Shown piece after piece: positions 1 to 9,134 of a stretch of DNA of 51,669 nucleotides. Position 1 is the stretch's first letter, and every line of letters begins with the position of its first letter. Source of the stretch: Lactobacillus sp. MRS-253-APC-2B (GTDB lineage: Bacteria > Bacillota > Bacilli > Lactobacillales > Lactobacillaceae); NCBI RefSeq assembly GCF_012843675.1, contig NZ_JABAFO010000012.1, positions 1 through 51,669 of the forward strand. Reading direction: 5' to 3'. The translations under genes were made by a program, and so were the position numbers. The notes beneath the pieces were generated by a model. The model was not told where the DNA came from. It did not search any database and worked only from the letters and a program-made list of their open reading frames with translations.

Positions 1-480
1 TCTGACTCGCTAATTGATTCCGATTCACTCTCTGAGGTACTTTCAGATTCACTAGCAGACTCGGATTCGCTTTCTGAGGCGCTTTCGGATTCCGATTCAC
101 TCTCTGAAGTGCTTTCAGATTCACTAGCAGACTCGGATTCGCTCTCGGACTCGCTAATTGATTCCGATTCACTCTCTGAGGCACTTTCAGATTCACTAGC
201 TGACTCGGATTCGCTTTCTGACTCGCTGGTTGATTCCGATTCACTCTCTGAGGCGCTTTTAGATTCGCTAGCTGACTCGGATTCGCTTTCTGACTCGCTG
301 GTTGATTCTGATTCGCTCTCTGAGGCGCTTTCGGATTCCGATTCACTCTCTGAAGTGCTTTCAGATTCACTAGCTGACTCGGATTCGCTTTCTGACTCGC
401 TAATTGATTCCGATTCACTCTCTGAGGCGCTTTCAGATTCGCTAGCAGACTCGGATTCGCTGGTTGATTCTGATTCACTA
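1..480 (-). repeat. 72-bp higher-order repeat in the serine-rich stalk
   Basis: The string gattccgattcactctctga (plus strand) recurs at 16, 88, 160, 232 and, with small changes, 304, 334 and 406. The main spacing is 72 bp, or 24 codons, encoding alternating Ser-Glu with Ala, Thr or Ile. One extra 30-bp step (304 to 334) breaks the register. The pattern fits expansion by slippage or unequal crossover in the adhesin stalk. Confidence 0.8.
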
Positions 481-3400
481 GTCGAAGTACTTTCGGACTC
501 GCTAGTTAAAATACTCTCGGATTCGGATCTACTTACAGACTCACTTGCAGCCGTGCTTGCTGACTCACTTGCAGCCTTGCTTGCGCTCTTACTTGCGGAG
601 ACAGATTTTGACTGACTATCCCAGTTAGAAAGAATAGAGTCGGCATCCGATTCCGTAATCGTACTGTTTGAAATAGCTGTAGAAAGACTATTCGATTCGA
701 TAGTACTAATCCGTTCAGAAACTTTTTCTGAGTCAGAAGCATATTCAGATTTGATTTTAGACTTTTCTTCGCTAATTGAAAGAATCTCTGAATTGTATTC
801 CGACAAGCTCTTAGATAGACTTTCTGATACACTCTCAGATCTCACTTTACTTAATGATTCTGATAAGCTCTTTGAAGTGTTTGCAGATTCACTTAAACTC
901 TTACTCCGTGAAGCTGCTGATTCAGAAACACTAGTGCTTAATGATAGCGAAGTGCTCTTAGATGCGGAAGTACTTTCACTAGCTGATTTTGAAACGGACT
1001 CACTTGTGGACTTTGAAGTGGATGCTGATTCACTTAAGCTCTTACTATTCAATTCCGACAAACTCGTGCTAGTTGACTTTGAAATCTCTTCTGATTGAGA
1101 AACCGATTCAGATTCTTTGATAGATTCGCTAATACTCTTTGAAGCAGCTTCACTCTGACTTTCTGCAACAGATTTTGACGCACTTTCTTTTTTCTCGCTA
1201 TCTGATTCTGACGCAAGACTATTTGAAATGCTGTCTGCTTCACTAGCGCTTTGCGAGTCAAAAATACTCTTACTTATTGATGCAGATTCACTAGCACTAA
1301 CAGAATTGCTCTCGCTGACTGACTTACTTGCACTTGCACTCTCAGACTCAGAAACTGATTCACTTGCTGACTGAGATGCAGACTTGCTACTTGAAATTGA
1401 GGCTGATACGGAGTCACGCTTAGACTGAGATTCACTTCTGGACAGAGATCTGCTTGCACTGTCAAAGGCACTAATTGATGCTGATTCTTCGGCAGACTTA
1501 GATGCAGATTCGCTATTTGAGGCAGAATTTGCAGAGCTTTCCTCAATTGACTTGGACTTACTGTCACTGTTGCTGTCAACAATACTCTTGCTTGTTGAAG
1601 CCGACTTGCTCTTTTCAATTGACTCAGACTCACTTGCTGATTCTGAGACAGATTCACTGATAGATTGAGAAGTTACTTGACTGGCTGATTCACTGAAGGC
1701 ATTACTGTTGTATGCGCCCTTAACAGCTGCGCCAGCCATAATACCACCAAGGTTTGCCTTGTTAGTGTTACTTTCACTAACAGTTGCTTTTACATTCTTA
1801 GTCGTTGCACTTTCATCTGCTTGAACTTCAACAAGAACGTTATTAACAACTGATGCAAAGTCAACAAGATTTTCTGATGGAATCTTAGTGGTAAAAGTAA
1901 CTGTTAACCCTTGAGAAGTATCAATTTTATTGGTAGTAGAAAAAGCATCCCCCCAATAACGCTTATTTGCGTATTTCTTATCATTTACTTGGCTAGCATT
2001 AACATTAAAACCCAGAGCAGTTTTTTGGATTTTACCATTTCCATCACGCTGGGTGCCATTATACAAATTATTGATATTAATAATCGTATTATTAGTCCCT
2101 GCAGCATCGTAAGCAGCAACAACGGCACCTGAGGCATTTGAGTAGACAGTGATCGTATCTGCCCCCTCAAGCCCTGACATACTGTTTACAAAGAAACCAA
2201 AGTAAGAGGAACCATTAGTAGACTTTGGCATGTAAGTAACTTCCCAAGTAATGACACCAGTGCTCAGGTTTAGGTAACCTTTTAAGTTTGACAAAGTCTG
2301 AGGAGCATAGGGACCATTATTAATGGTGGTTATCTTCATGTCATAGATCAAAAAGCCCTTGCTTGCTGCAACTTGGCTAGCCAGGGTACTCATGGAGTCA
2401 GCAGTACTCAATGAGTAGTTTTCTGCACGGTACTTGCTCGTACTCTGTGAAGCACTAACAGAAGCAGCAATAGATGCAGACTTTTCAGCTGAAGCTGATG
2501 CTGATTGAGCAACACTAGTTGAAAGTGAAGCAGATTCGCTTGCTTCTTCTTTTGAAACAGATTCTGAAGCACTCTTTGAAAGAGACTCTTCTTCTGCTTC
2601 AGATTGACTAGCACTAGTAGACGCACTCTCACTTTGTGAAGCAAGTTGTGAGTCTTCCTTGCTTGCAGAAATTGATGCATCCCGGTCTTGCAAACTTAAG
2701 CTAGCTTCTGGGTCCTTTGATGCAAGTTCACTCTCTGAACGAGATACGCTTTCACTATCTGCAAGAGATTTAGACGTTGATTCACTTTCAGCAACGCTCC
2801 GCGAGGTTGACTGACTTGCAGAAGTACTTTCACTATCAGCAATTGATTTCGACGTCGAGTTGTTTTCTGAAGCTTCTTTACTTACTGACTGAGATGCCGA
2901 TTCAGATTCACTTTCGCTGGCTGATTCTGATTCGGACTCGGATTCACTGACAGACCCAGATTCACTCGTCGAAGTCGATTCACTTGCTGACTCGGATGTA
3001 GATTCCGATTCACTAGCAGATTCAGACGCACTCTCAGATTCTGAAGTAGATTCGGATTCAATTACCGACTCACTCTCACTTGTTGAGGTGCTCTCAGACT
3101 CGGATGTAGATTCCGATTCACTGGTTGATTCAGACGTACTCTCAGATTCTGAAGTAGACTCCGATTCACTGGCTGACTCGCTTTCACTCGTCGAAGTGCT
3201 TTCTAATTCTGAAGTGGACTCCGATTCGCTGGCTGAAATAGATTCATCCCTTGATGTCGATGCCGAAGTTGAGCTACTCGTCGACTCAAACTTACTTGTA
3301 CTAGTCAAAGCTGAATTACTCGTTGACGTAATTTCGCTGGTTGAAGCAGATGCAGCCTCAGACTGGCTCTTAACCTCTGAATTAGATACCGAGATACTGT

Positions 3401-5318
3401 CACTCGCGGAATTATACATCGATTCTGACATACTCGACGTACTCATGCTGGTGCTCAGCGAACGCATTTCTGGAGTTGAGACCAGCTGGCCATTCAAGTC
3501 CCAGCGTCTAAACGTACCATTGTTCTCAATCGTGTCGGCTGCAATGTTTCCTGCAAAGTCAGAGCTGGTAATTATATGTGCATTAGGTGCCAGCACGCTA
3601 CCGACAAAGGCACTATCAAACCTAATCGTATCGCTGGTAGTACCAAAGTTCCACAGCAAGTGGTTAGGCTCTGATCTCCAGACATCACCATTGTTAAACA
3701 AGCTACGCCAATTATCGTAATGTAGCTGAAGCTGACGGGAAATATCAATAGTCTGACCTTCTGGAATGCCCGTAACGTTAATAACGACAACTGGACCATA
3801 ATTTGATTCAGTCAATCCCCTAATCGTTGTGGTTCTTGAGCCCGTCAAATATTCATATGGAACATTAACATAGATTCGATTGTTTGCATCCGGTTGTGCT
3901 TTTGAAACATCAATCATGTAGTCCGAATTATTAGGCTGAGCACCATACTCTGGATTATTGTAGTAGCCTTGGCGAACACCAGGCGTGGTGCCTTGTTGAC
4001 TTAACGATTGAGCATTGCCGTTCAGAATATTAAAGATCTGTTCAAAATCAATATAATTGCTGTCGGCTTTATCTTTAAAAACGTCAGCATTGTAACCAAT
4101 ATGTACATGATCCATGCGATTACCGTTTATGTATAGGTTACCGTCTCGTCCAATTTCAGCATTGACGCCATTACCAAAAACAATCCGGTTATATTTGGGA
4201 TCAGAAAAGGCATTGCTGCCGATTTGACCACTAATCTTTTGGATATAGTCAACATCGCCAGTCGTGAGATTCCCATTGATACGATCCTGCGTTCCAAAAC
4301 CACTGCCACCTTGATAATCGCCAGTTGCCAGATTGCCACGATAATCTGCGTTGATCTTAAGGTGATTGGAAAACGTCCCAAAAATCGATGCCAGATCAAG
4401 CGTACCGTTGCCATGATAATTTTGGATAAAGTTGTAAAATGATCCCCAATCATGATTAAAAATACCATCAAACAGTTCACCCAAACTGTCGTTAAATATA
4501 TGGCTCCAGTCAAACGTGTATGAGTTTTCGTTGTTCAAATACTCATCATCCAAAATCGTATTTGAATAGATCACTTGATTAGACTGCTTTGCCCACAGCT
4601 GACTTAAAATATCCTGCAGGTAATTGGCAGCCGCTGCCTGAGGATCGACACTGGCTGCCGTTAGCGTGTTGGTAGCTTGACTGTCAGTTTGTTGACCATA
4701 GTCTGGTGTGGTATTTGACTGTGAGTCGTGAGCTGATGAACTGTTTGAAGTCGTTGTTGAACTGTTTACAGCATCTTCACTGGCAGTTGTTGAAGCAGTT
4801 GATGCCGTTTGGCTGTTTTCGGATGATTGTTTAGAATCAGCTACTGAACTTTGACTGTCTTCACTGCTAGTTGAGCTGGTTGAAGCCTCATTTGAGTTGG
4901 CTGATGAGCTTTCAGTTGAGCGGCTGTCAGTACCGTTGACCGTTTCTGATTGAGTCGTACTGTCCGTCGAATCCAAGCTTTTTGAATTATCGGTCGAGCC
5001 ACTTGTTGATTCGCTTTGAGAATTCGATGAAAGACCAATTGCCATTGAGCGGCGCGAATCCATTGTTTTCTGCAGCTGCGTGCTGTCGGCCATTGCAGTT
5101 GTAGGCATCAGCATAGTGGCCCCGGCAATGGTTCCGATGGTGGCGATTGCCTTGAGATAATCTTCATATGAGGTTTCATCATCCTCATCAACCGAAGCCG
5201 CTTTCAAAAAAGTCCAAAAGCGTGACAATGAGCTACACCAGCCTCGATGCGTCTTATATAGTTTTACGCGTTCGGTTTCATCAACTTTTGATTTGTTTCG
5301 AACATTTTTTGTTTGCAC
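1..5318 (-). CDS. Serine-rich repeat surface adhesin (SRRP), 3' end missing
   Basis: Open from a GTG at 5318 to the window edge, at least 1772 codons; the stop lies outside. The GTG has AAGGAAG upstream at good spacing. Residues 19-27 read KLYKTHRGW, the KxYKxGKxW-type motif of SRRPs exported by the accessory SecA2/SecY2 route; a hydrophobic stretch ends in AMA (about residue 77), the likely cleavage site. The order then is: short Ser/Thr-rich segment (about 83-225); non-repeat region A (about 225-620) with features of a choice-of-anchor A adhesion domain ([26 protein letters not shown]); Ser-rich block (about 620-970); second non-repeat region B (about 970-1205); long Ser-Glu/Ala/Thr block (about 1205 to the edge). 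Family knowledge: such proteins are O-glycosylated in the Ser blocks and bind host or biofilm ligands through the non-repeat regions. No glycosyltransferase or SecA2 gene is visible; they may lie left of the window. Certain as an SRRP; ligand unknown. Confidence 0.93.
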   Translation of the reverse strand, partial: MQTKNVRNKSKVDETERVKLYKTHRGWCSSLSRFWTFLKAASVDEDDETSYEDYLKAIATIGTIAGATMLMPTTAMADSTQLQKTMDSRRSMAIGLSSNSQSESTSGSTDNSKSLDSTDSTTQSETVNGTDSRSTESSSANSNEASTSSTSSEDSQSSVADSKQSSENSQTASTASTTASEDAVNSSTTTSNSSSAHDSQSNTTPDYGQQTDSQATNTLTAASVDPQAAAANYLQDILSQLWAKQSNQVIYSNTILDDEYLNNENSYTFDWSHIFNDSLGELFDGIFNHDWGSFYNFIQNYHGNGTLDLASIFGTFSNHLKINADYRGNLATGDYQGGSGFGTQDRINGNLTTGDVDYIQKISGQIGSNAFSDPKYNRIVFGNGVNAEIGRDGNLYINGNRMDHVHIGYNADVFKDKADSNYIDFEQIFNILNGNAQSLSQQGTTPGVRQGYYNNPEYGAQPNNSDYMIDVSKAQPDANNRIYVNVPYEYLTGSRTTTIRGLTESNYGPVVVINVTGIPEGQTIDISRQLQLHYDNWRSLFNNGDVWRSEPNHLLWNFGTTSDTIRFDSAFVGSVLAPNAHIITSSDFAGNIAADTIENNGTFRRWDLNGQLVSTPEMRSLSTSMSTSSMSESMYNSASDSISVSNSEVKSQSEAASASTSEITSTSNSALTSTSKFESTSSSTSASTSRDESISASESESTSELESTSTSESESASESESTSESESTSESTSESESTSESESTSTSESESVIESESTSESESASESASESESTSESASESTSTSESGSVSESESESESASESESESASQSVSKEASENNSTSKSIADSESTSASQSTSRSVAESESTSKSLADSESVSRSESELASKDPEASLSLQDRDASISASKEDSQLASQSESASTSASQSEAEEESLSKSASESVSKEEASESASLSTSVAQSASASAEKSASIAASVSASQSTSKYRAENYSLSTADSMSTLASQVAASKGFLIYDMKITTINNGPYAPQTLSNLKGYLNLSTGVITWEVTYMPKSTNGSSYFGFFVNSMSGLEGADTITVYSNASGAVVAAYDAAGTNNTIININNLYNGTQRDGNGKIQKTALGFNVNASQVNDKKYANKRYWGDAFSTTNKIDTSQGLTVTFTTKIPSENLVDFASVVNNVLVEVQADESATTKNVKATVSESNTNKANLGGIMAGAAVKGAYNSNAFSESASQVTSQSISESVSESASESESIEKSKSASTSKSIVDSNSDSKSKSIEESSANSASNSESASKSAEESASISAFDSASRSLSRSESQSKRDSVSASISSSKSASQSASESVSESESASASKSVSESNSVSASESASISKSIFDSQSASEADSISNSLASESDSEKKESASKSVAESQSEAASKSISESIKESESVSQSEEISKSTSTSLSELNSKSLSESASTSKSTSESVSKSASESTSASKSTSLSLSTSVSESAASRSKSLSESANTSKSLSESLSKVRSESVSESLSKSLSEYNSEILSISEEKSKIKSEYASDSEKVSERISTIESNSLSTAISNSTITESDADSILSNWDSQSKSVSASKSASKAASESASTAASESVSRSESESILTSESESTSTSESESTSESESASESESASESESESISESESESESASESESTSESESESESASESESESTSESESESESASESKSASESESESTSESESESESASESESASESESESISESESESESASESESTSESESESESASESESESASESESTSESESESISES

Positions 5319-5895
5319 GTTAATCTTCCTTTATGTATTAAATATTGTCCGCAAAAATGTCATTTGGCTAATGAATGCTTATTAATTTTAAAAAATAAGA
5401 ATGATCGCTAAATCATGATTCATAAATCGACATCTATTCATAGCAATCGAGAAGAAAAGTTTTACCCGTATTATAAGTTAATATGTTAAGAACAAATATA
5501 ATCATTTACACTGTTTAAGTAATAAAGCGTATACACAAGTACTAGTTTATGTTATCCATCGAAAAATTTCCAGAATAAATTAAGGACTTTCTCAGCTTTT
5601 GTAAAATCAAACAAAAACTTGATTTGTGTTTTTTAATAACAGCAACAAAGATACTGAATAACCTACTGATAGAAAGTAAAAATTTTTAACGATTTATCGA
5701 TTGAATACATGAAAAATTTGACATTAACAACGTACCTCCTGATCAACTCATCAGATATGCAAATATGAACTCTTTTTGGTTATTTTATGGAGATTTACCT
5801 TTTTACTATGATCAACAGTAAAAAATATTTATAATCACATTTAAAGCTTTACTGAATTTTTCTAAAAAAATATACATTCTAAATCAGGGGGAAAT
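5319..5895. other. AT-rich intergenic region between divergent surface genes
   Basis: No coding potential is seen on either strand. On the minus strand a TATAAT (5475 to 5470), about 150 bp before the adhesin GTG, is a possible -10 box; no good -35 accompanies it, so the adhesin promoter is only a suggestion. On the plus strand AGGGGG at about 5886-5891 is the ribosome binding site of the glucosaminidase gene. The length and AT content would allow regulator binding, but no operator can be named. Confidence 0.5.
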
Positions 5896-6498
5896 ATGAA
5901 CATTAAATCTAAAAAATGGCTGTGGACAGGAATTGCCGCAATTGTAATCGCCCTAGCAATCGGATTGGGAATTTACTTCCACAATTCATCCAGTCAGTCT
6001 GCCAAGCCGCAGCGAGAGACTCATCCATCTAAGATCACGGTTAAGCAGTTCATTAAAACCATTGCGCCAATTGCTCAAAAAGAACAAAAGAAATACCACA
6101 TCCCTGCCAGTATCATCATCGCCCAAGCTGGCACGGAATCAAACTGGGGTCGCAGTAAATTAGCTTACAAGTACAATAATTTATTTGGGATTAAGGCAAC
6201 TTCCAAAAAGAATCGCGTGCGCATGTACACTAAGGAAAACATCAATGGCAAAACGGTCGAGGTCAAACAATATTTTGCCGTATATGACAGCTGGGATGCT
6301 TCGCTAAAGGCCCATGCTGAACTGCTCGCTCATGGAACCAAGGCCAAGCCAAACGTATTTAAGGATATCTTAAATGCCAAAAATTACCAAGAAGCCGCCT
6401 GGGCACTGCAAAAAGACGGCTATGCCACCGATCCCAACTATGCCAATGAGCTGATCTATGCTATCAAGAAATTCAATCTTGATAAATATGACAAGTAA
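5896..6498 (+). CDS. Membrane-anchored N-acetylglucosaminidase (GH73-type) peptidoglycan hydrolase
   Basis: 200 aa. Residues 8-28 form one hydrophobic segment after a basic start, acting as an uncleaved anchor or signal; a short polar linker follows. From about residue 50 the protein matches the mannosyl-glycoprotein endo-beta-N-acetylglucosaminidase family: the motif AGTESNWGRSKLA carries the catalytic Glu, followed by YNNLFGIK and YDSWDASLKAHAELL. These enzymes cleave the glycan strands of peptidoglycan. No SH3, LysM or GW wall-binding domain is present, so it is a minimal single-domain form held at the membrane. The gene stands alone, with an intrinsic terminator just after the stop. Confidence 0.9.
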   Translation: MNIKSKKWLWTGIAAIVIALAIGLGIYFHNSSSQSAKPQRETHPSKITVKQFIKTIAPIAQKEQKKYHIPASIIIAQAGTESNWGRSKLAYKYNNLFGIKATSKKNRVRMYTKENINGKTVEVKQYFAVYDSWDASLKAHAELLAHGTKAKPNVFKDILNAKNYQEAAWALQKDGYATDPNYANELIYAIKKFNLDKYDK

Positions 6499-6502
6499 CA
6501 TC

Positions 6503-6537
6503 AATCCTCGTTCCAATTGCTGGTGCGAGGATTTTTT
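6503..6537 (+). terminator. Intrinsic terminator of the glucosaminidase gene
   Basis: Stem AATCCTCG / CGAGGATT with a loop of about 15 nt, followed directly by a T run. Confidence 0.85.
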
Positions 6538-6580
6538 GATAGATAATTCTTTTTTAGCGCCATTTAATTTGTCAGGCAAC

Positions 6581-6613
6581 AAAAAAAGCCCCACAGCTAC
6601 CAGCTGCAGAGCC
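6581..6613 (-). terminator. Intrinsic terminator of the GNAT gene at 6619-7140
   Basis: On the minus strand GCTCTGCAGCT pairs with AGCTGTGGGGC (some G-U pairs) around a 3-nt loop, followed by seven T. Confidence 0.75.
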
Positions 6614-6618
6614 TTTCA

Positions 6619-7140
6619 TTATAGATTTAATTCAAACGCCCAGCGCAATGGATCATTGGGCTCATCCAAAATGTTGATGTGACCGCGTCTAATAAAACCA
6701 TTGCTGGTGGCAACGTGCTGCATTGCTTGATTCAGATCATGCGTATCGACACGGAAATTATGAATTCCCTGCTCGTTTAAAATCGAAATCAAGTCACTCA
6801 TAAAGTATTTTGCCAAATGCTGGCCGCGATAGTCTTGACTCAGTGCGAAGCGATGAATAGCAGCATATGGGGCATCATTATTTTGCCAGGCACCATCGAT
6901 TTTCTGATAGTTTGGATCATCACCAATTACGGCTGCTGCATAGCCGGCAACCTTGCCATCAACTTTAAGCACCCATGATGATTGACTGGCCAAATCTTGG
7001 GCAACCGTATCGGCATTAGGATAGCCTGCCTGCCACTGTGGACTGCCGGCTGCCTTTAAAAATGCCTTGGCTTGATCAAAAATTGCTGCAACTGCTGGAA
7101 TATCATTCTGAGTTGCTCTGGTAACATAAATTAAACTCAT
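6619..7140 (-). CDS. GNAT family N-acetyltransferase
   Basis: 173 aa, the usual length of a single GNAT domain. The acetyl-CoA loop is seen as QDYRGQHLAKYFM (the R/Q-x-x-G-x-G/A type), preceded by a beta strand HRFALS and followed by FRVDTHDLNQAMQHVATSNGFIRRG, the part that packs against the cofactor. Acceptor substrate cannot be told. The protein is a clear paralogue of the GNAT at 47055-47582: both share QWQ.(G/D)YPN near residue 37 and the (R/F)(R/L)(V/I)DTH..NQ(A/P)MQH segment. Monocistronic, with its own terminator. Confidence 0.88.
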   Translation of the reverse strand: MSLIYVTRATQNDIPAVAAIFDQAKAFLKAAGSPQWQAGYPNADTVAQDLASQSSWVLKVDGKVAGYAAAVIGDDPNYQKIDGAWQNNDAPYAAIHRFALSQDYRGQHLAKYFMSDLISILNEQGIHNFRVDTHDLNQAMQHVATSNGFIRRGHINILDEPNDPLRWAFELNL

Positions 7141-7333
7141 TGCCTTTCCTCGCTTTAGTTTATCGATTTCTTTTAGACAAGTTTATCACGATCAATTTTT
7201 CCAACAATCCTATTTCAATTATTTTTACCAACTGCTGAGCGATTCCATTTCTCAGGAGTTATGAATTGTTAAAGATTGCAAAAATTTTTTTAAGTGATTG
7301 GCACAAATGTTAAGAAAAGCATTGACTTAATAA

Positions 7334-7362
7334 TCGACAAACATTAAGCTTAAAGGTATAGA
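7334..7362 (+). promoter_or_regulatory. Possible sigma-A promoter for the RNA at about 7369-7675
   Basis: TCGACA (7334-7339), 17 bp, TATAGA (7357-7362). A second, overlapping candidate is TTGACT (7322-7327) with TAAGCT. No protein-coding gene follows on this strand before the terminator at 7675. Confidence 0.4.
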
Positions 7363-7368
7363 AGCTAT

Positions 7369-7675
7369 ATGATTCATAGAGTTAGGGTTCAATGGTTCCT
7401 TCTTATCAAAGAATTTATTTTATTTCTATCTCATGTGTATATATGCCTATAAAATGGGGTTCGTAACTTCTGAGTTATGAAGCACCCCACCTCAACGCAT
7501 CAACGCAGTTTAAGCCGCTAAATTCCCATTTTTGTGGTGACATAGCAAAGATGCCGTTGCCCGACATAGATTACCAAGTTTGACTTTTATCATTTACTCG
7601 TTCGCGGCGACGAGACTTGGTTCCCTTGAAATCCCAGGTGAAATGAGACATTCTTGCCCCGTCTCACCTTTTTTT
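7369..7675 (+). ncRNA. Candidate structured small RNA with its own terminator (family not recognised)
   Basis: This part of the 750-bp gap 7141-7891 is richer in G and C than its surroundings and can fold strongly. GGGG+CGTAACT (7456-7468) pairs with AGTTATG+CCCC (7473-7488). ACCAAGT (7573-7579) pairs with ACTTGGT (7615-7621), enclosing CTCG/CGAG (7597-7600 / 7611-7614). GGG+TTCAA (7385-7392) can close the molecule with TTGAA+CCC (7626-7635). A terminator follows. A 24-codon ORF from ATG 7393 (weak AGGG before it) could be a small peptide but is unconvincing. I found no RNase P, tmRNA, SRP or T-box signature. 6S-like or an orphan leader RNA remain possible. Pairings were found by eye. Confidence 0.45.
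7636..7675 (+). terminator. Intrinsic terminator of the candidate RNA
   Basis: GGT...GAGAC (7637-7649, with a bulge) pairs with GTCTCACC (7661-7668), followed by seven T. Confidence 0.75.
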
Positions 7676-7844
7676 ATTTTTAATAAATTTTCAAAATGAG
7701 TAAAAGGTTAAACTATATGCATTTAAAATTTGTAAAAAAGCATTTCTCTATAAACACCAAACCATGCATATAGTAATTTTTTCTAAAAACAAAAACATGC
7801 CGGATAGCAACTACTACCGAACATGCAAGCATTTTAAATTCAAA

Positions 7845-7887
7845 AAATAAAACGGAGCGTTCCAGTTTACTGGATGCTCCGTTTTTT
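7845..7887 (-). terminator. Terminator after the LPXTG remnant
   Basis: Near-symmetric hairpin ACGGAGC ... GCTCCGT with inner CCAGT/ACTGG, flanked by A and T runs, so usable on both strands. It follows the dead surface-protein gene on the minus strand. Confidence 0.8.
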
Positions 7888-7891
7888 GCGA

Positions 7892-8098
7892 TTAATTATG
7901 ACGACGTTTCTTCAGACCAAACATTGCCATCATTGTGCCTAAACTGGTTAAGCCCAGTCCCATGGCAACTTTTGCTTGATTATTATCGTTACCGGTTTGT
8001 GGCAGCGTTGAATTGCTTGGTACAGCAAGGTTCTTAGGATGATCCGGAATAACTGACAGAACCGGCTTTTGAGAAATTTTACCATTTGCAACAATCAT
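7892..8098 (-). pseudogene. C-terminal remnant of an LPXTG cell-wall-anchored protein
   Basis: 68 codons ending in a complete sortase signal: LPQTG, a hydrophobic stretch and a basic tail KKRRHN. It resembles the anchor of the giant mucus-binding protein here (both LPQTGND). The preceding residues (KPVLSVIPDHPKN) look like a wall-spanning linker. The ATG at 8098 has no ribosome binding site and no signal peptide precedes it; reading upstream in frame meets a TAA within about 70 bp. The body of the protein is gone, so a functional product is unlikely. The stretch 8099-8350 upstream is AT-rich and holds no gene I can support. Confidence 0.7.
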
Positions 8099-8350
8099 GG
8101 TGACAGTATTTACATATAATACTAATAAATATATTAAGTGTTTACCAAAGTGGTTTCTTTATTGCGATAAATTTTTTGATAAACGTTTTGCCATTCTTTC
8201 GAAATATCCGTCAAAAACTAGTATCTGTAGTCTTAAGCCAAATACTATCTTACCGTGCTCTTCAAAATCTTATCGCTTCCAGAATTTACTCAAAAATAAT
8301 TAATTATTCAACTGATAAATTAAAAACCTTCTATTTTCAAGCCATACATA

Positions 8351-8390
8351 AAAAGCCTGAGCCGTTTCTTTGCTACGACTCAGGCTTTTT
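8351..8390 (-). terminator. Terminator of the GNAT gene at 8407-8916
   Basis: AAAAGCCTGAG (8351-8361) pairs with CTCAGGCTTTTT (8380-8390) around a loop; bidirectional in form. Confidence 0.85.
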
Positions 8391-8406
8391 AATAAAATCT
8401 GATTTG

Positions 8407-8916
8407 CTAGTCGAATCTTTGCCCCATAATTACTAAATCGCGTTTCTGACCATCAAGTTCCGCGACAGCTGGCAACCATCCCCACTGGTTAAAGCCGAAC
8501 TTTTTAAACAAACCAAGACTTGGCTGGTTATGCCCAAAAATATAAGCTGCCAACGCAGTCACGTTTAAACTGGGCAACTGGGCAATCACAAACTCGAGTG
8601 CCTGCGATCCCAGGCCTTGATGCCGCGCGTTTTGATCGATATAAATGCTAACCTCGGCTGTGTGTTCATAAGCCGGCCGCCCATAAAACGGCTCCAGGCC
8701 TACCCACCCCAAAATCTCATCGGTATCGCTTCTGATGACCCATAATGGATGGGTTGGCGTAAAATTATGAAACCACGCCTCGCGATCTGAAGTCATTAAC
8801 GGCTCCAGATCAGCTGTCGCCAGACGTGAAGGAATGATTTGATTATAGATTTCGACAATTCGGCGCAGATCTTCATGTCTGGCCGTCTCAAAACGAAGAC
8901 TCAATTTGCTGCTCAC
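8407..8916 (-). CDS. GNAT acetyltransferase, phosphinothricin/methionine-sulfoximine acetyltransferase-like
   Basis: 169 aa. The N-terminus (FETARHEDLRRIVEIYNQ) and the mid-part (WVGLEPFYGRPAYEHTAEVSIYI) follow the Pat/MnaT-type GNAT pattern. The acetyl-CoA loop is NARHQGLGSQAL (about residues 115-126) and AYIFGHNQPSLGLFKKFGF is the typical C-terminal segment. Family members acetylate amino-acid analogues or methionine derivatives; the natural substrate here is unknown. Monocistronic, with its own terminator. Confidence 0.85.
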   Translation of the reverse strand: MSSKLSLRFETARHEDLRRIVEIYNQIIPSRLATADLEPLMTSDREAWFHNFTPTHPLWVIRSDTDEILGWVGLEPFYGRPAYEHTAEVSIYIDQNARHQGLGSQALEFVIAQLPSLNVTALAAYIFGHNQPSLGLFKKFGFNQWGWLPAVAELDGQKRDLVIMGQRFD

Positions 8917-9134
8917 CTCATTATTATTTTTGTCAAATTATAGAAAAGCTTTCTTTTTTTAGCAAATTCGTCCTTGATCAGCCGATGGAAAGGTTTTCAG
9001 ATTAAGGTTCGCTTAGAAGTCACTTTTTGCCGTTGATTTTGCCACTTCAGCATGTTAATGTAGCAATACACCGAATCTTATAAAGTTTAATTTTATTAAT
9101 GTTCGTGTTTAAGAAATAAGGGAGAGAGAATACT

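Noticed and set aside
109-1098. Plus-strand Asp/Leu/Ser-rich open frames (109-615, 751-1098, 3088-3720)
   Set aside because: They are the antisense reading of the serine-rich adhesin repeats; no ribosome binding site, and the minus-strand frame continues through all of them.
7605-7640. tRNA T-arm or tmRNA 3' end
   Set aside because: GGTTCcct...AATCCC resembles a T-arm by chance; no acceptor stem, CCA or tag-coding frame was found.
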